Of a stretch of 64,000 bases of DNA, positions 32,701 to 45,200 are shown one piece after another (position 1 is the stretch's first letter; each line of letters starts with the position of its first letter). Both the position numbers and the translations under genes were made by a program. This DNA comes from Parietaria judaica (Eukaryota > Streptophyta > Magnoliopsida > Rosales > Urticaceae), in NCBI GenBank assembly GCA_954871525.1, contig OX940864.1, positions 22,004,001 to 22,068,000 of the forward strand. Reading direction: 5' to 3'. The notes beneath the pieces were generated by a model. That model saw only the letters and a list, made by a program, of their open reading frames with translations, was not told the origin of the DNA and searched no databases.

Positions 32701-33660
32701 TCTTTAATACATTTATTATATATATATATATATATACATATTAAAGTTATACGACTCTTCCATTTTACAATTTATATAGCTTATAAATAGATGTTTCGTG
32801 ATACAATCTTTCAAATCTCTCTAAATATTGTGTTTTCTCTTCTTCTTTTTTCTGCTTAGAATTATTTTATCTTATTAAAATCTGAACTATTGTAACTAAT
32901 AGATTGTCATATCTCATGTGTTTCAAATTAGCAAGTTCGGGAGAAAGAAATTAAAGAGACGGACTCATTTTGCCGACAAAGAATATGTTACATCAAGGTA
33001 AAGTTCTCTCATTGTTTCATGTAATTTCATGTTTCATGTCATGTTTATAATGACTAAGTTTGTGAGTATATATTATGTATATTTATTTATGTGGGTATTA
33101 TACTATTATTCAGCTTGGACTGTAAATTTCATGCATCTATTTTCGTAAAAAGGGCTATTTATTTATATATATGTTTTTTCAATATATGTGATATAACACA
33201 TATTACGTAGATATCACACACGTATACATATAATATATATATCACATAATATTTTATTTGTATATATGTTTTTATTTTTATTTTCTTATAATATGATATA
33301 ATACGTATATATCACACATATATGTATGTATTTACGATTTACTAAAAAAATCTTCAAAGAGGAAAAAAAAAACTGGCATTTCATATGTATTTTTATTAGA
33401 GTATATGCACAAAATCTATGTATATAAAAAAGAAAGATCTTGAGAAGTTGAGGTGGCAAGATATAGATGTAAAGATTTTGAAATTCTCTTCTAAAAAAAT
33501 CAAATCCACTACTCTCTATTTGCTATGCACTATTAATTCGATAATCAACCAATTATATACTATATTTATTGCGGTTCTCAAATAAATATCAATTGAAGTC
33601 TCTTTTCTTTTATTCGGTGAAACAAAATCATCCGCATATAGCCATATAGAGAGAGAGAAA

Positions 33661-33661
<1 letters not shown>

Positions 33662-33728
<67 letters not shown>
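33662..33728 (+). repeat. (ATT)n microsatellite
   Basis: A near-perfect run of att triplets, about 22 units, followed by variant copies to about 33760. On the minus strand it reads as a poly-Asn open frame, which is not a gene. Confidence 0.95.
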
Positions 33729-33730
<2 letters not shown>

Positions 33731-33865
33731 ATTAGTATTAGTATTATTGTTATTATTATGAGATATGCATGGTAAAGAAAGATGGTTTATATTTTTTTTC
33801 ATTGGAAACAACTAATTAGCCAAATATGAGTCTTCTTTTTATTTTCTATTTGTGATATATAGCTG

Positions 33866-34012
33866 AATATATGTGATATTTATAGATGTATATGTACCAT
33901 ATATGTCTTAATTATATATGTAATCTATATATATAATCATATATGTGATATTTATAGATGTATAATATGTACCATATATGTCTTAATTATATATGTAATA
34001 TATATATATATA
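33866..34012 (+). repeat. two-copy ~75-bp AT-rich tandem repeat
   Basis: The text gtgatatttatagatgtat, followed by (a)atgtaccatatatgtctt and aattatatatgtaat, occurs twice in succession (from about 33870 and about 33947), separated by a TA-rich stretch. Confidence 0.75.
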
Positions 34013-36841
34013 TATTAAATTATGATGACAAAGTTTTCTCAAAACAATTATATCATATTTTGAATCAAAATAAATCTCATTCAATTGGAATTCGCGGTTA
34101 AATGCATTGAAATCTATATATATAATGAAGAGTTACTTAGTAGTTTGTTTACAAAATTTTTGTATCCGTTGGCATATTTATCCACACAGTCATTCATCGT
34201 TCATTGATTAATATACTTTTATGTTTTTACCAAGAATACCAAGTGACTTATTTGGTATCCATTATTCATCTTTTTATGTATTAACATAATCTTCTTAAAA
34301 AGAGAGTTTTTGACAATTAACATGGCACAATAAGATCTAAGTTTTCCTTATACTCTAATTTGTCAGATTTTTTATTTTTCCATTAGTAAAAAATCAATAC
34401 TCCTCCCATGACAATACAACCACGTACGGATATATGGCATTAAGCAACTTTAATTTTTCATTTCTTTAATGGTGACAACATGACAAGAGAGAGGAAAGAT
34501 CAGAAGCTGTTGCACACATAATAATTATTTATAACTTTCTATTCATCACACATAACTATCATTAATTTGTTCATCCAATTAATTTAACTAATGTCTCTAA
34601 CCTCTTTGAATTCTTAGCATGAACTCATGCCGTAGGCTCATTTATGTAAAATTGTATCAGTTTTGATTTCATTGAGTTTTGTGCATTTTAAGGCACATGA
34701 ATATCCCAGGCAATTAATTTGATTCTCTTTTAAATAGAAGAAGTAACTAGAAGAATTTAATCTATAGTGGAGCTATCAAAGAGTATATATTGTTTTCGGA
34801 TTTCTATATCATGATTATATATATATATATGCATTTCATTTATTTATTTTATTTTATTTGGATTTCTATATCATGATTATATTTATATACATATGAATAT
34901 CTATATATATACATAGAAAGATTAATGTTACTACTAATGATTGTTCGCTTTTTAATATTTCAGGCCATTGATGGAATTTTTTGTTTCCTTGCCTCCAAAC
35001 CTAGGATCCAGAAACTCGATGGAGATTCTCCGCTACCTACATCTTCAAGTTGTTAATCACGAGTAAGCTCTTCATCAATCTACAAACTTATTAATGTAGC
35101 GGCCGATTATTTTGATATCATTTTGTGTGGGATTTTCAGTTCAGTTTGTGTTATATTTTAGTTGAATTTTTGTTTGATTTATGATATATGCTTTCTCTAT
35201 TTTCTGTTTGTTTTACCTTTTTTACCCTTCTCATGGTGGTCATCTGGTTCTTAGATTGGCTCGGCACCCATTTCTCTTTCTTGAAAAATGTACAATGTTT
35301 TGTTGTTTATAGACATGATTGCGCGAAACAAAACATGCAGCACTATTTAATTTTTTTTTCTATATTTACACATAGTTACCGTGTTTATAAATATGAACAA
35401 ATATAGAGCATGATTTTGATGAAAAGTTATAGAACTTAATTTCAAAGAGTTGATTTTAAAGGCAGTGTTTGGGTTTATGTTGATATTTCAGGGATTTTTT
35501 CGAGTTGTTAAGACTTTTGTCATCGCTTCTCCATTGAGATTATTTTACCCAGGATGTTTTATAGGGATTTCCTCCATTTGTTCCGGTGAGATTCTATTTA
35601 CCCTCCAATTTTTGTTTCAATAATCTTTTCACAGAGTAAAATAGTTGGTTTCGGCAATGTCACATGACATCCCCTTCATATTCTCTGCGAGTTTGTCTTC
35701 AAAGTCTACATTTATTTTTAGGTTTGAAAATTTAATTTATTTATTTTCATGTTCTCCGCGAGTTTATATGCTTAGAGTTACATTAATTCTATCTGTGTGT
35801 CATGGAGAAAGATGAACATGTCGTTCCTGACTTAGTTCAAGTTACCAAATTTGGATTATAAAGTGTTATCAAGACTTTTGTTTCTTTATTGTTTTGTTTG
35901 ATTAACTCGAATTCGGTTATCAAATCTATTCGTTAGTTTTCCTTGACACAGTATCAAATCTATTATGCCTTAGCAGAGGACCGCGTATGATCAGGGAGTA
36001 TCCGATTTTTTTTTTTCTCTCTATCATCTATCAATAGTGTAAATTTAGGAATTAACTTATTCATTTATAAATAAGATTAACAGAACAATAATTAAGTGGC
36101 GATTAACCCATCACATTTGTTGTAGTTTATTTAAGATTTGGATCAAAAAATAGCAGCATATGACAAATTTTATTTATAGTTTCACTTTTTTACATTAAAA
36201 AAATAGAGTTTTGAAGGATAATCACGTTTCATGGTACCAATCTTCAATCACACATGTATGTGTGTTATCTTTTGATAGTTACTATATTGATATTTATAGT
36301 GTCTATATTTTGTTATTATCTTATGATATTTTCCATAGTAATATATCGATCATAATTATTCTCAAAATATTTATATCTAAAAAGCTTGAAGGCATAAAAT
36401 TAATATCAGAAAGTAAAATTGAGATTCGTGTTATTGTCGGAATAACTTAACCCAAAGAAGAATAAAAAGGTCGACATAACTAAACTTCAACGTGGTTTTC
36501 AATTACGACAATCTTTACTTATTTTTTTCACATAACAAATTCGTATGCATATATAATTATTTTGGTCGTATTTCTTTGATATAAGAACGTTAGTATGGAA
36601 TTGAAAAATATTTGCTATAAACGAAACTTTTGCATGTATATGTTAAGTAATCTTTTTTGTTTTTTGGCGTGCGTGTGGAATTAATTGTTTACTTATTTTT
36701 TTTTCTTTTATCTCTATTTGTGACATTGTTTACTCACCAATTAACTTAAATAGTAAAACAATCATTTAATGTAGTAAACTTATTAACAATAGGTTGTATT
36801 TTCATTTTATTATTCACCTATTAACCTATTGTTATTAATAA

Positions 36842-37834
36842 GGGTAAACTGCGGCTAATGTACCCAATGTTTGATCTTCTGCGGATTATGTACCCAATGT
36901 TTATTTTCGGCGGCTAATGTACCCAATGTTTGATCCGTTAGATATTTTCGTGTTTTCCGTCACTTGACCGTTAGAGAGTTATCCTCCTCTATATGCACAC
37001 TTTTCGTATTTTTGACATAACTCACTCATTTTTTGTCCAAATTTTATGCACGACCTATGGTTGGAAAGATAAGAGGTAGATCTACAACTTTAGTGTTTTA
37101 AGTTTTGTAAAATCAGTTTTAGAAAAATACGAAATTTCAAATACAACGTAAAACTGGACATTAGTTTAATGCAAAATATTTGTTTCGAGCAAATTTTAAT
37201 ATACTTAATTACTTTTTATGATGAAACGTAAAACTAAAAAGTTGTAGATAAATATTTTATCTTTCTAACGGGTGTTTATTTATAAATTTTAGACAAAAAA
37301 TGAGTGAGTTATGCCAAATATATATGAAAGATTATTTCGCATCACATCTTTCATATTTTTGGCATAACTCACTCATTTTTTGTCCAAAATTTATAAATAA
37401 ACACCCGTTGGAAATATAAAAAGTTTATCTAAAACTTTTTAGTTTTACGTTTCATCATAAAAAGTAATTAAGTATATTAAAATTTACTCGAAACAAATAT
37501 TTTGCATTAAACTAATGTCCAGTTTTACGTTGTATTTGAAATTTCGTATTTTTATAAAACTGATTTTACAAAAATTAAAACACTAAAGTTGTAGATCTAT
37601 CTCTTATCTTTCCAACCATAGGTCGTGCATAAAATTTGGACAAAAAATGAGTGAGTTATGTCAAAAATACGAAAAGTGTACATATAGAGGAGGATAACTC
37701 TCTAACGGTCAAGTGACGGAAAACACGAAAATATCTAACGGATCAAACATTGGGTACATTAGCCGTCGAAAATAAACATTGGGTACATAATCGGCAGAAG
37801 ATCAAACATTGGGTACATTAGCCGCAGTTTACCC
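36842..37834. mobile_element. foldback (near-palindromic) MULE, 993 bp
   Basis: The whole element is an inverted repeat with arms of nearly 500 bp. The left arm starts GGGTAAACTGCGGCTAATGT and the right arm is its reverse complement with few differences. The arms meet around 37340. A 9-bp TSD TATTAATAA flanks it (36833-36841 and 37835-37843). The first 50 bp contain three copies of atgtacccaatgtttg. There is no coding capacity. Read-through transcription would give a very long hairpin RNA. The 9-bp TSD and GGGTAAA terminus are shared with the MULE at 14156. Confidence 0.95.
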
Positions 37835-37843
37835 TATTAATAA

Positions 37844-38575
37844 TGAAAAGTTTTATCAGTTGGATGGTTTATTGACATTAATATTAAAAGCAACATGTAT
37901 TGATAACAAAAACACAAATCAATGATACTTTTTCAACAATTGATAAATCCGATGTGAATGTTAGTATTTCTATTAAAATATACAATATTATTAATAAAAA
38001 TGGAAAAATTTACATCCAAAATTAAAAATATAAGATAGACCAAAATTTAAATGTAATAAGTATTTTATATAAATTTATTGATATGCGCGGTGCCAGTGCA
38101 CTAGTTAAAAATAAAAACAACAATTGCGTATATAATAAATTTTAGAAAATGGCTATTTGTAGAGGGGATCAACGCCATTGGGTGGGCTTTAATCTTCTTA
38201 GTAGATTAGATTGTATATTACGAGACAAAGAGAGAAACAAGGACAGATAATGGATGTAATGATTTTCTCATATCGTTCGAGTCTATATATTTTGAATGTC
38301 TGGAAGAGCATTCTCTTGCTTGCGGTGAACAACAAAAACAAAATACAGTGAAAAGGGCAAAATAGTAATCTTCCTAATAAGCTTCACTGCTCACCGCGTT
38401 TGTTTTGATCCAATGATAATCTTCTTAAGTTTATATTGGCATCATCATGGTACTATCGACTCGAAGCTATCCACAACAAGTGTTTGACAAAATTGCTGAC
38501 CGTCTCTAGCCCGACTATGAAGTGCGCTTGAAGATCGGGTTATGCCCGTTGCCTTGCAACTGTCTTGGAAGGCCG
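37844..38575. other. end of candidate Helitron and upstream region of the APO gene
   Basis: AT-rich to 38104 (Helitron 3' end). A gene-proximal region of about 470 bp follows, before the APO start codon. An open frame joins the APO frame from 38510, after an upstream TAG at 38507-38509. No clear TATA box could be singled out. Confidence 0.4.
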
Positions 38576-39972
38576 ATGCAGGGAAATTCTCTCTCCAAAG
38601 TATTTCAGTTGAACTTTAGGAGGCTCGTTCGGAGATCGCACCAGAATGCTCGTTTGGGCGTTCCGGGAGGAGGAGGAGGAGGAGAGAGCGACGACCCTCC
38701 GTACTCTGATCTGCCGAAACTGCAGAGGATCAAGTCAGAGAGGAAGCCTTATCCGACGCCGATGAAGACGTTGATTCGCCGAGCCAAAGAGGAGAGAGAA
38801 GCCAGGAAGCTCGAGCCTTGCAGGATGCTCCAGCACCCGCCTGATAATGGCCTTTTGGTCCCTGAACTTGTCCGCGTCGCTCACCAAGTCCATCGAGCTA
38901 GGCAGACCCTAGTCTCCGGCATCTCAAAGTTGATCCAGCTTATTCCCGTTCACTGTTGCAGGTGCAAACCAACTCTCTACGCATACGTGACGTGTGTTAT
39001 AAGATACACCAAAATGTTCGTTTTTTTATTCAGACCGTTGATTTTTTTATGGTAGCAACTAATCTTGAACAGTTGGAGAAACATGGGAATTTTTTTTTTA
39101 TGTAATTATTCTTAGTCTAATGAAGTGCTTATATTATCAGGTCTTGCTCTGAGGTTCATGTTGGACACAGCGGTCATGAAATCCGAACCTGTACCGGTCC
39201 CAATAGCGGTTTCCGGAGTGGAAAACATGTTTGGAAGAGAGGGCGCATTCATGACGTGATCTTCTTCCCCAAATGCTTCCATCTTTATGACCGAGTCGGA
39301 AAACCGAGAATCGGACATGACGAGAAGCACACTGTCCCAAGAATCCCGGCCTTATTGGAGCTGTGCATACAAGCTGGTCTTGACATTCCTAAGTTCCCCG
39401 CAAAGAGAAGAACCAGACCCGTGTACTCCATCGAGGGAAGGATCGTAGACTTCGATTCAGGACCGACGACTCCCCAGACAGAAACGGATACAAAATTGGA
39501 TTCCACAGAAGGCCTCAGCACTGAACCTATAATAGATTCAAACTCGAAGAACGGCGATCATCGGAAGTTAAGCGTCAAAACGTTAGATTCTTGGCTTGAG
39601 ATGACTCGGGGTGCGAAGAGCATCATGGAGAAGTACACTGTGATGACATGCGGATACTGCTCGGAGGTGCAAGTGGGGCCAAAGGGGCACAAGGTGAGAG
39701 CGTGCAAGGCTTCGAAGCATCAGTCGCGGAACGGCCTGCACGCGTGGCAAGAAGCCACGCTGGACGATCTGGTGGGGCCAAATTACGTGTGGCACGTCCG
39801 GGACACGGACGAGCCTGCACTTGATAACAGCTTGAAGAGATTTTATGGAAAGGCTCCGGCTGTCGTGGAGCTTTGTGTCCAAGCCGGGGCGGAAGTGCCG
39901 GACATTTATCGGAGTATGATGAGACTGGACGTGGTTCCTCCTGATCGGGACGAATTTGACCTCGTTGCTTAA
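38576..39972 (+). CDS. APO-family protein (APO3-like), organelle RNA-binding
   Basis: Two exons, 38576-38961 and 39141-39972, joined in phase (AG|G), give 405 residues. Two APO domains are visible. The first runs through HCCRSCSEVHVGHSGHEIRT and CFHLYDRVGKPRIGHDEKHT to ALLELCIQAGLDIPKFPAKR. The second has CGYCSEVQVGPKGHKVRAC and ends APAVVELCVQAGAEVPDIYR. Each has the Cys/His zinc-binding pattern of the family. APO proteins bind RNA and promote splicing of group II introns in plastids (APO1) or act in mitochondria (APO3 and APO4 are predicted there). The Arg-rich, acid-poor N-terminus (FRRLVRRSHQNAR) and a length close to APO3 favour a mitochondrial APO3 type, but I cannot separate the members with certainty. 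ATG 38576 is the first ATG after the in-frame stop at 38507; an upstream exon cannot be excluded. Confidence 0.88.
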
Positions 39973-40322
39973 AATGTTTGATCAGTTTTCTTTTAAAAAA
40001 TATTAATATCAGTTTAGCTTCCATTAGATCTTATTTGATCACTTCATTACTCAAAAAACATAAAATTATCAATCAACTCCTGAAACTCATATGAACGTAT
40101 TTTGTACTCAGTTTCATTCTTGTCCTATATTGCATGTTCGCTTCACACTTTTAGTGTTTGACGAAAGAAGAAAAAACATTTAGTTTTACAAGAGTATTAT
40201 GATTAAATTTAGAGTTAAGAGATGAAAAACATTAAAAATAATATAAGATTAGAGAAGATAAAAAAAAAAAACCAAAATACGAATAAGTTTACTAATTACT
40301 ATTACCGTAAAGTTTTTACGTC
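39973..40322. other. 3' flank of the APO gene, no gene seen
   Basis: AT-rich sequence after the APO stop codon, presumably 3' UTR then spacer. No distinct polyadenylation signal beyond AT-rich text. Confidence 0.5.
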
Positions 40323-40327
40323 AAAAG

Positions 40328-40937
40328 TGTAGGAAATGCCCAAAACCGGAATTTGAGTCAGTTGGACTTTTCGGGTCCGACCCGACCACAATTAAGGTAA
40401 CGGAATTTATGGCGGTTCCGGTAATTAATTAGTAATAATTAATTATGACCTAATGGGTTTTAACCCTGTCACTGGGTCCAAAAGCCCATTAGGTCATTAT
40501 ATCATGTGGGCTATTTAAGCAACACAGGGAGGCCAAAAATTCGCATGCCACATATCAGAGAAAGAAAAGAATTCGACCTCCCTCTAGCCAAAACCCTAGA
40601 GGCCGAATTCCCTTCCCCGTGCTCCCGTCGGTTCGTCGTTCAATCCCCGAGATTAACCTAGCTGTTCATCGAGGAGGATTTCCAGTCTTAGAGACGTTCC
40701 CGCAGTGACGTGGTGGACGAGCTAGAGGCTTCACAATTGTGAGGCTGAGATCCGAATCCCGAGCACGCCACGAAACCCACATCGGCATTTATTGGTACAG
40801 TTGGCAAAAGTACCAAGTTTATGTAACACTCGAATCTCTATCTTGATTATCGTATTTAATCTAGATTTTATTGTTTCGATGACTTCTCGGGTTATTCCGC
40901 ACCCCGAGATTGAGAAAAGTCAACGAAAAACCCAACA
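40328..40937. mobile_element. solo LTR (610 bp)
   Basis: Starts TGTAGGAAATGCCC and ends AACCCAACA, so it has TG...CA ends. An exact 5-bp TSD AAAAG flanks it (40323-40327 and 40938-40942). There is a TATA-like ctatttaag near 40510 and GC-richer transcribed-looking sequence after it. No internal retrotransposon sequence or second LTR is nearby, so it is the product of LTR-LTR recombination. Confidence 0.88.
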
Positions 40938-40942
40938 AAAAG

Positions 40943-41431
40943 ATCATATTGCTACGTTTTTCTAAGGACATGCCTATTTTTGCCGAAAAACTAGAATTCA
41001 AAGGGGTATTTCCTAGAAGAAGAAAAAAGAACTAATGGCAAACTGTAATTACTCTAATTTTAAGCCTATACGTAGATGGTACGGGTCCAAAGTAAAAAAT
41101 AGCAACAAAAGTATCTAACGTCAATACAATCGAGAAGAAAAATATTTCCGTCAACATTTTTTACGGGCGGTCAAATTTCACGTGGTATGACTGGCATTGG
41201 ACAAAATTAGGGTGACGCATATCTCGGTCAACTTGATGTTATGCAGCATTTGACCAACACCCGTAAAAAAAAAAGAAAAAAAAAGTGACTTATAGAAAGT
41301 AATTTATAGAAAATATAAATAAAAAGTTACAATTAAAATAAAACATTATATCGTGTTGCATGCCGAAGTCATGCCGATTGCCGCAACTCTAAAGAGAGGG
41401 GCATGCCGGAAAATTTAAAACCATGGTATTT
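40943..41431. other. spacer with a small inverted repeat
   Basis: No gene. The text ttttttacgggcggtcaaat near 41157 has a diverged inverted partner (atttgaccaacacccgtaaa) near 41252, a possible small MITE of about 120 bp. The text gcatgccggaaaatttaaaacc at 41400-41422 recalls the right end of the hAT element at 19326. Confidence 0.4.
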
Positions 41432-41439
41432 ATATGTTA

Positions 41440-42122
41440 TAGGGGTGAACAAACGAGTCTTCGGTTCGGTTTTCATAACTATTTATACAGATTACCGCAT
41501 TTTCGGTTTTTTCAATTTTAAAACCGAAAGCCGCACTGTTGAAGTTTAAAACCATTTGTACCAATTACCGCTATATCGGTTTTAAATTCGGTTTAAATTC
41601 GGTTTTAACCGCATTTTGACAAGATGTTATATAATCATCGTATATTTGAAAAATCAAATTACTATTAGATAATCTAAAGTAAGAAAATAATTAGTAATGA
41701 ACAAATCGATTAAATTAAAAATAATGGAGTCAATTCTCTTACGGCCTTTATTCATTATTTTTCAAACGGAAAGAAATAATTGCAATAAAAACACACTATT
41801 TAAAATAAAATAAGACTAAATGAATCAATGAATGAAAAATTCATGCCAAAACATTATTATATAGATATTAAATGCTAAAGGCCAAACATTTATCTATTTT
41901 TAAATATATAAAATATTTAAATTTATTATCGGGGTTAATCGGTAATCGGTAGCGGTTTTTATCGTGAAAACCGTAACCGCTACCATTTAGCAAAAAGCGG
42001 TAGCGGTTTAAACCGCATTTTTTGGTATTTCAAAAAAAGCATAAATTTTCGGTAGTGAAAAAATCGGTAAATTAATGTTATCGGTTTTAGATTCGGTTTA
42101 GGGTCTTTTTTGTACACCCCTA
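41440..42122. mobile_element. hAT-type MITE upstream of the WD40 gene (683 bp)
   Basis: The left end is TAGGGGTGAACAAACGAGTC. The right end, reverse-complemented, is TAGGGGTGTACAAAAAAGAC. An exact 8-bp TSD ATATGTTA flanks it (41432-41439 and 42123-42130). Subterminal text is rich in ttcggttt/aaccgaa and ccgctaccg. It ends 100 bp before the ATG of the WD40 gene, so it probably lies in that gene's promoter or 5' UTR. Confidence 0.92.
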
Positions 42123-42222
42123 ATATGTTATGACATGTTGGAAGTTGAAGTGAAAATAATAAATAGAAATGGAATTGGGGAATTTGGTGGAAAGAAAAGA
42201 AGATTAACTCTAATGAGCAACA

Positions 42223-45200
42223 ATGGCGGACATGGCTTCCGAGAACGGGGACGACACTGACCGGCAAGAACAAGAGGAGGCTCTCGTCGCCCTCTTCGAA
42301 CACCGATCACGCGAAGTCAACAATCTCCGTCAACGCGTTACCTATTACCAAGCTCAGGTCTCCATTTCCATCTCTCTCTTTCGAATCTCATGCTCGTTAC
42401 GATAGTTAACCCTGTTTCCTTACAACTCCTGGGATTCGCTTCTTTGTGAAGCTAGGTTCGTGCTTTCCTCTAATGGCTTAAACTCAATCAAAGTCTTGAT
42501 GAACAAGACAACAGGAGAATCTTTTGAAATGCCGTTAAACGAGTATAAGCTGTTTCAAAGTTGCAAACTTTGATTTAAATGATAATCTTGCAGCTGAAGG
42601 AGGCAGAGCAGACGCTTGCGGATACGCGTTCCAAGTTGGCTCGTCTTCGAGGCGCGGTTTCGTCTAAAAACCATGTTGAAAATGGAGCTAAAAGTCTCAA
42701 CATGGATAGAGGATCACATAAAAAATCCAATGATGAATTGGGCAATGGAACTAAAAGTGTGAAGGTGGAGCGAAGATCGACGAGCCCGGTCCCTGCCGTT
42801 TTAAGTGAAGGTTCTTCGAGAAATCATCTTCAACCGAAACCAGAACTCTTAATTCCCGCTGTGACGCCAAAAGTTTCCCAACCTACGCAGTCAGCTACCG
42901 TTAAAGCTTCACGAAATTCTACTCCGTCTTCGCATGGCAGCCCATCAGTCAGTCCCTTGGTAGCAAAAGGCGATAAGGCTGCGAAATCCGAGCACGAAGC
43001 TGTTCAATCTCAAGAGAGGAAAAACAAACGCAAGTTCGGTAAGTTGCAGTTTTTGGTTGGTCTTGTGTTGCTCTTCGGATTCTCGAATTTTGATTTCTTG
43101 TGTTTTTTTTTTCTTTCACTTTTTTCCCTTTCCAATTTTTTGTTCATGTTCCAGAAGAAAAAGAACATCAAGAATTGGTTCCACTGGTGCGGAATAGCTC
43201 TAAACCATGCATTATCCGATGCGATACGAGCAACCATATCTCGAGTCAGCACAAGAGAAAATTGAGAACAATCGCTTTATGTCCCGTGAATGATCAGATG
43301 TTTGCGACAAGGTACGAAGTTATGAGTAAAATTCATTATCTTAAGCTTCTCATGTATCTCTCTTTTAATTTTTACACACTTTCAAGCCTCAATGACGAAG
43401 TGATTTACTAATCAAACCGAAACAGGAACACTTAACTAATAAACGATACCCCCGTGAAACTCTAGACACCCTTTATTGACCCTAGACCTAAAATACCGTT
43501 TAAGGGAAACAAAATTCAATTAATGACGTAAAATATGTTGTTCTAACACTAGGCTCAGAAAGTATGAAAGAATTATGATAGCTTTAAGTATAGCATGTCC
43601 AGCTATCTCGTTGATTAAAGTTTCTATTTTTATTTCTCGAGCTCTCAACTTTTTTATTTCTCTCATTTGACACTAGTTCATGCTTTTTTACTCATAAACT
43701 TAATTAAGTGTTTGTTTCTGAATTTTGTTGTGGCAATTTTGTAATGATTACAGTGCTTTGGATGGAATGGTCAATCTGTGGCAAGTTCAGTCCAGGGGGT
43801 AAAGTCTATAACCTCTTATTAAAAGTTCTCTCAAGTTTTTATTTATTTTATTTTTTGGTACACTACATCTTACTTACACATATATAAATTTTACTAATAG
43901 AATTGTTTAATTATGTCGCTAGGCGGATATAGCTCCTAGTTTCTTTTTGCTAAATTTATCTAAAAGTATTTTTTTCTCAAGCAAAGATTAAAAGTTGGTA
44001 ATACATAGTTGTAAAGTTTGATTTGCGGACTATTGATTCCCAGTTTTACCTTGATATTCTGTAAGCTGAATGTTGATATACCTCTGAACAATACATTTTT
44101 GTTGCCGCAAGTGATATTCCGGTGAAAAAGATGAAGGTATACGTATATCTGATATATGTGCAGTTTGAATGCGGAGTTTCATTATGTACAATGAAGTTTC
44201 CAATATGTGCGTAAGCTTGGTTTACCAAATTCCAATAATATGTTTTCGTACTTACTTTCTGGGTTTAGCAGTTCAGGTGCATCGCTTCTTCGTACTTCTG
44301 ATTGCTCGTCCGAAAAGAAAAGGAGATGGCCGGAAGATATGGCTTGGCATCCCGACGGCAGCGCTCTATTTTCTGTGTATAGTGCAGACGGTGGAGACTC
44401 CCAGATATCAGTGCTCGATCTCAACAAAACAGAAAGTGTAAGGCTCAAATTTTAACAACATAAACTTTAAACAATTTGCCAAAGCCCATGTGCCGTCTAC
44501 CCTCGTGATAGGTGCCTAATATAGATTTTAGGAAACCCTAAACCCAAATTATTACAAACTAACAAAAAGGCCCCCAATTAATCAACTTAAATAACCCAAA
44601 ATATCTTTAATAAACTGTGACATAAATAGACGGTTTTATTTAGTTACTAATAATTAAAGGTCTAACAGTATTTTCCATTGACAGAAAGCTCGAGTTTCGT
44701 TCTTACAAGATAAGCCTCACGTGAAGGGTATAATTAACGGTATTAGCTTCATGCCGTGGGAAAGCACTTGCTTCGTTACTGGTGGCAGTGACCACGCTGT
44801 TGTGCTTTGGGATGAGAAATCTGAGAACGTGTGGAAACCGAAAGCGTTGCACCGGAATTTTCATACTTCTGCTGTCATGGGAGTGGCCGGAATGCAGCAG
44901 AAGCAGATTGTGCTGTCTGTTGGAGCGGACAAGCGGATTGTCGGTTTCGACGTTCATGTGGGAAGAGCAGACTTCAAGCATCAGATAGAGAGTAAATGCA
45001 TGAGCGTCTTGCCGAATCCATGCGATTTCAATCTTTTCATGGTCCATGCAGGGTAAGAAATAACTTTCTTCATTTTTTTTGTTATATCTTTGTATTATTG
45101 GTATGTACTTGTGATGTAAATGAGTAAATGGAAGTAAAGCCCCTTGACGTTTTTCGCAACCATCAGTTTGTCCTTTGATTTTTTGCTTTGTGGCAGAAGC

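Larger units (their letters stand above)
29747..36832. other. AT-rich interior of the candidate Helitron, no intact gene
   Basis: About 7 kb of very AT-rich DNA with TA dinucleotide and TTA trinucleotide repeats. Exon-like pieces with plausible splice sites occur near 32935-32998 (KFGRKKLKRRTHFADKEYVT) and 34968-35062 (FVSLPPNLGSRNSMEILRYL), but I recognise neither. Helitron-like 5' ends (A|TCTATATATATAAAA and variants) appear at 32250, 33415 and 34113. The short open frames (for example 35188-35406) lack any domain. Confidence 0.45.
28049..38104 (+). mobile_element. candidate Helitron carrying gene fragments (~10 kb)
   Basis: The left edge is A|TCTATATATATATAAAACC, the form of many plant Helitron 5' ends. 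The right edge is tgcgcggtgccagtgcaCTAG|T: a short hairpin (TGCGC paired with GTGCA, one wobble) directly followed by CTAG. Insertion between A and T fits the known Helitron target. The interior carries exon pieces of at least two unrelated genes in the same orientation with their splice sites, which is typical of Helitron capture. No Rep/helicase is present, so it would be non-autonomous. It is interrupted by a foldback MULE and may contain further nested Helitron 5' ends. The boundaries are inference: other internal 5' ends could pair with the same 3' end. Confidence 0.45.

Noticed and set aside
33578..33811. Poly-Asn open frame on the minus strand
   Set aside because: It is the (ATT)n microsatellite read in one frame.
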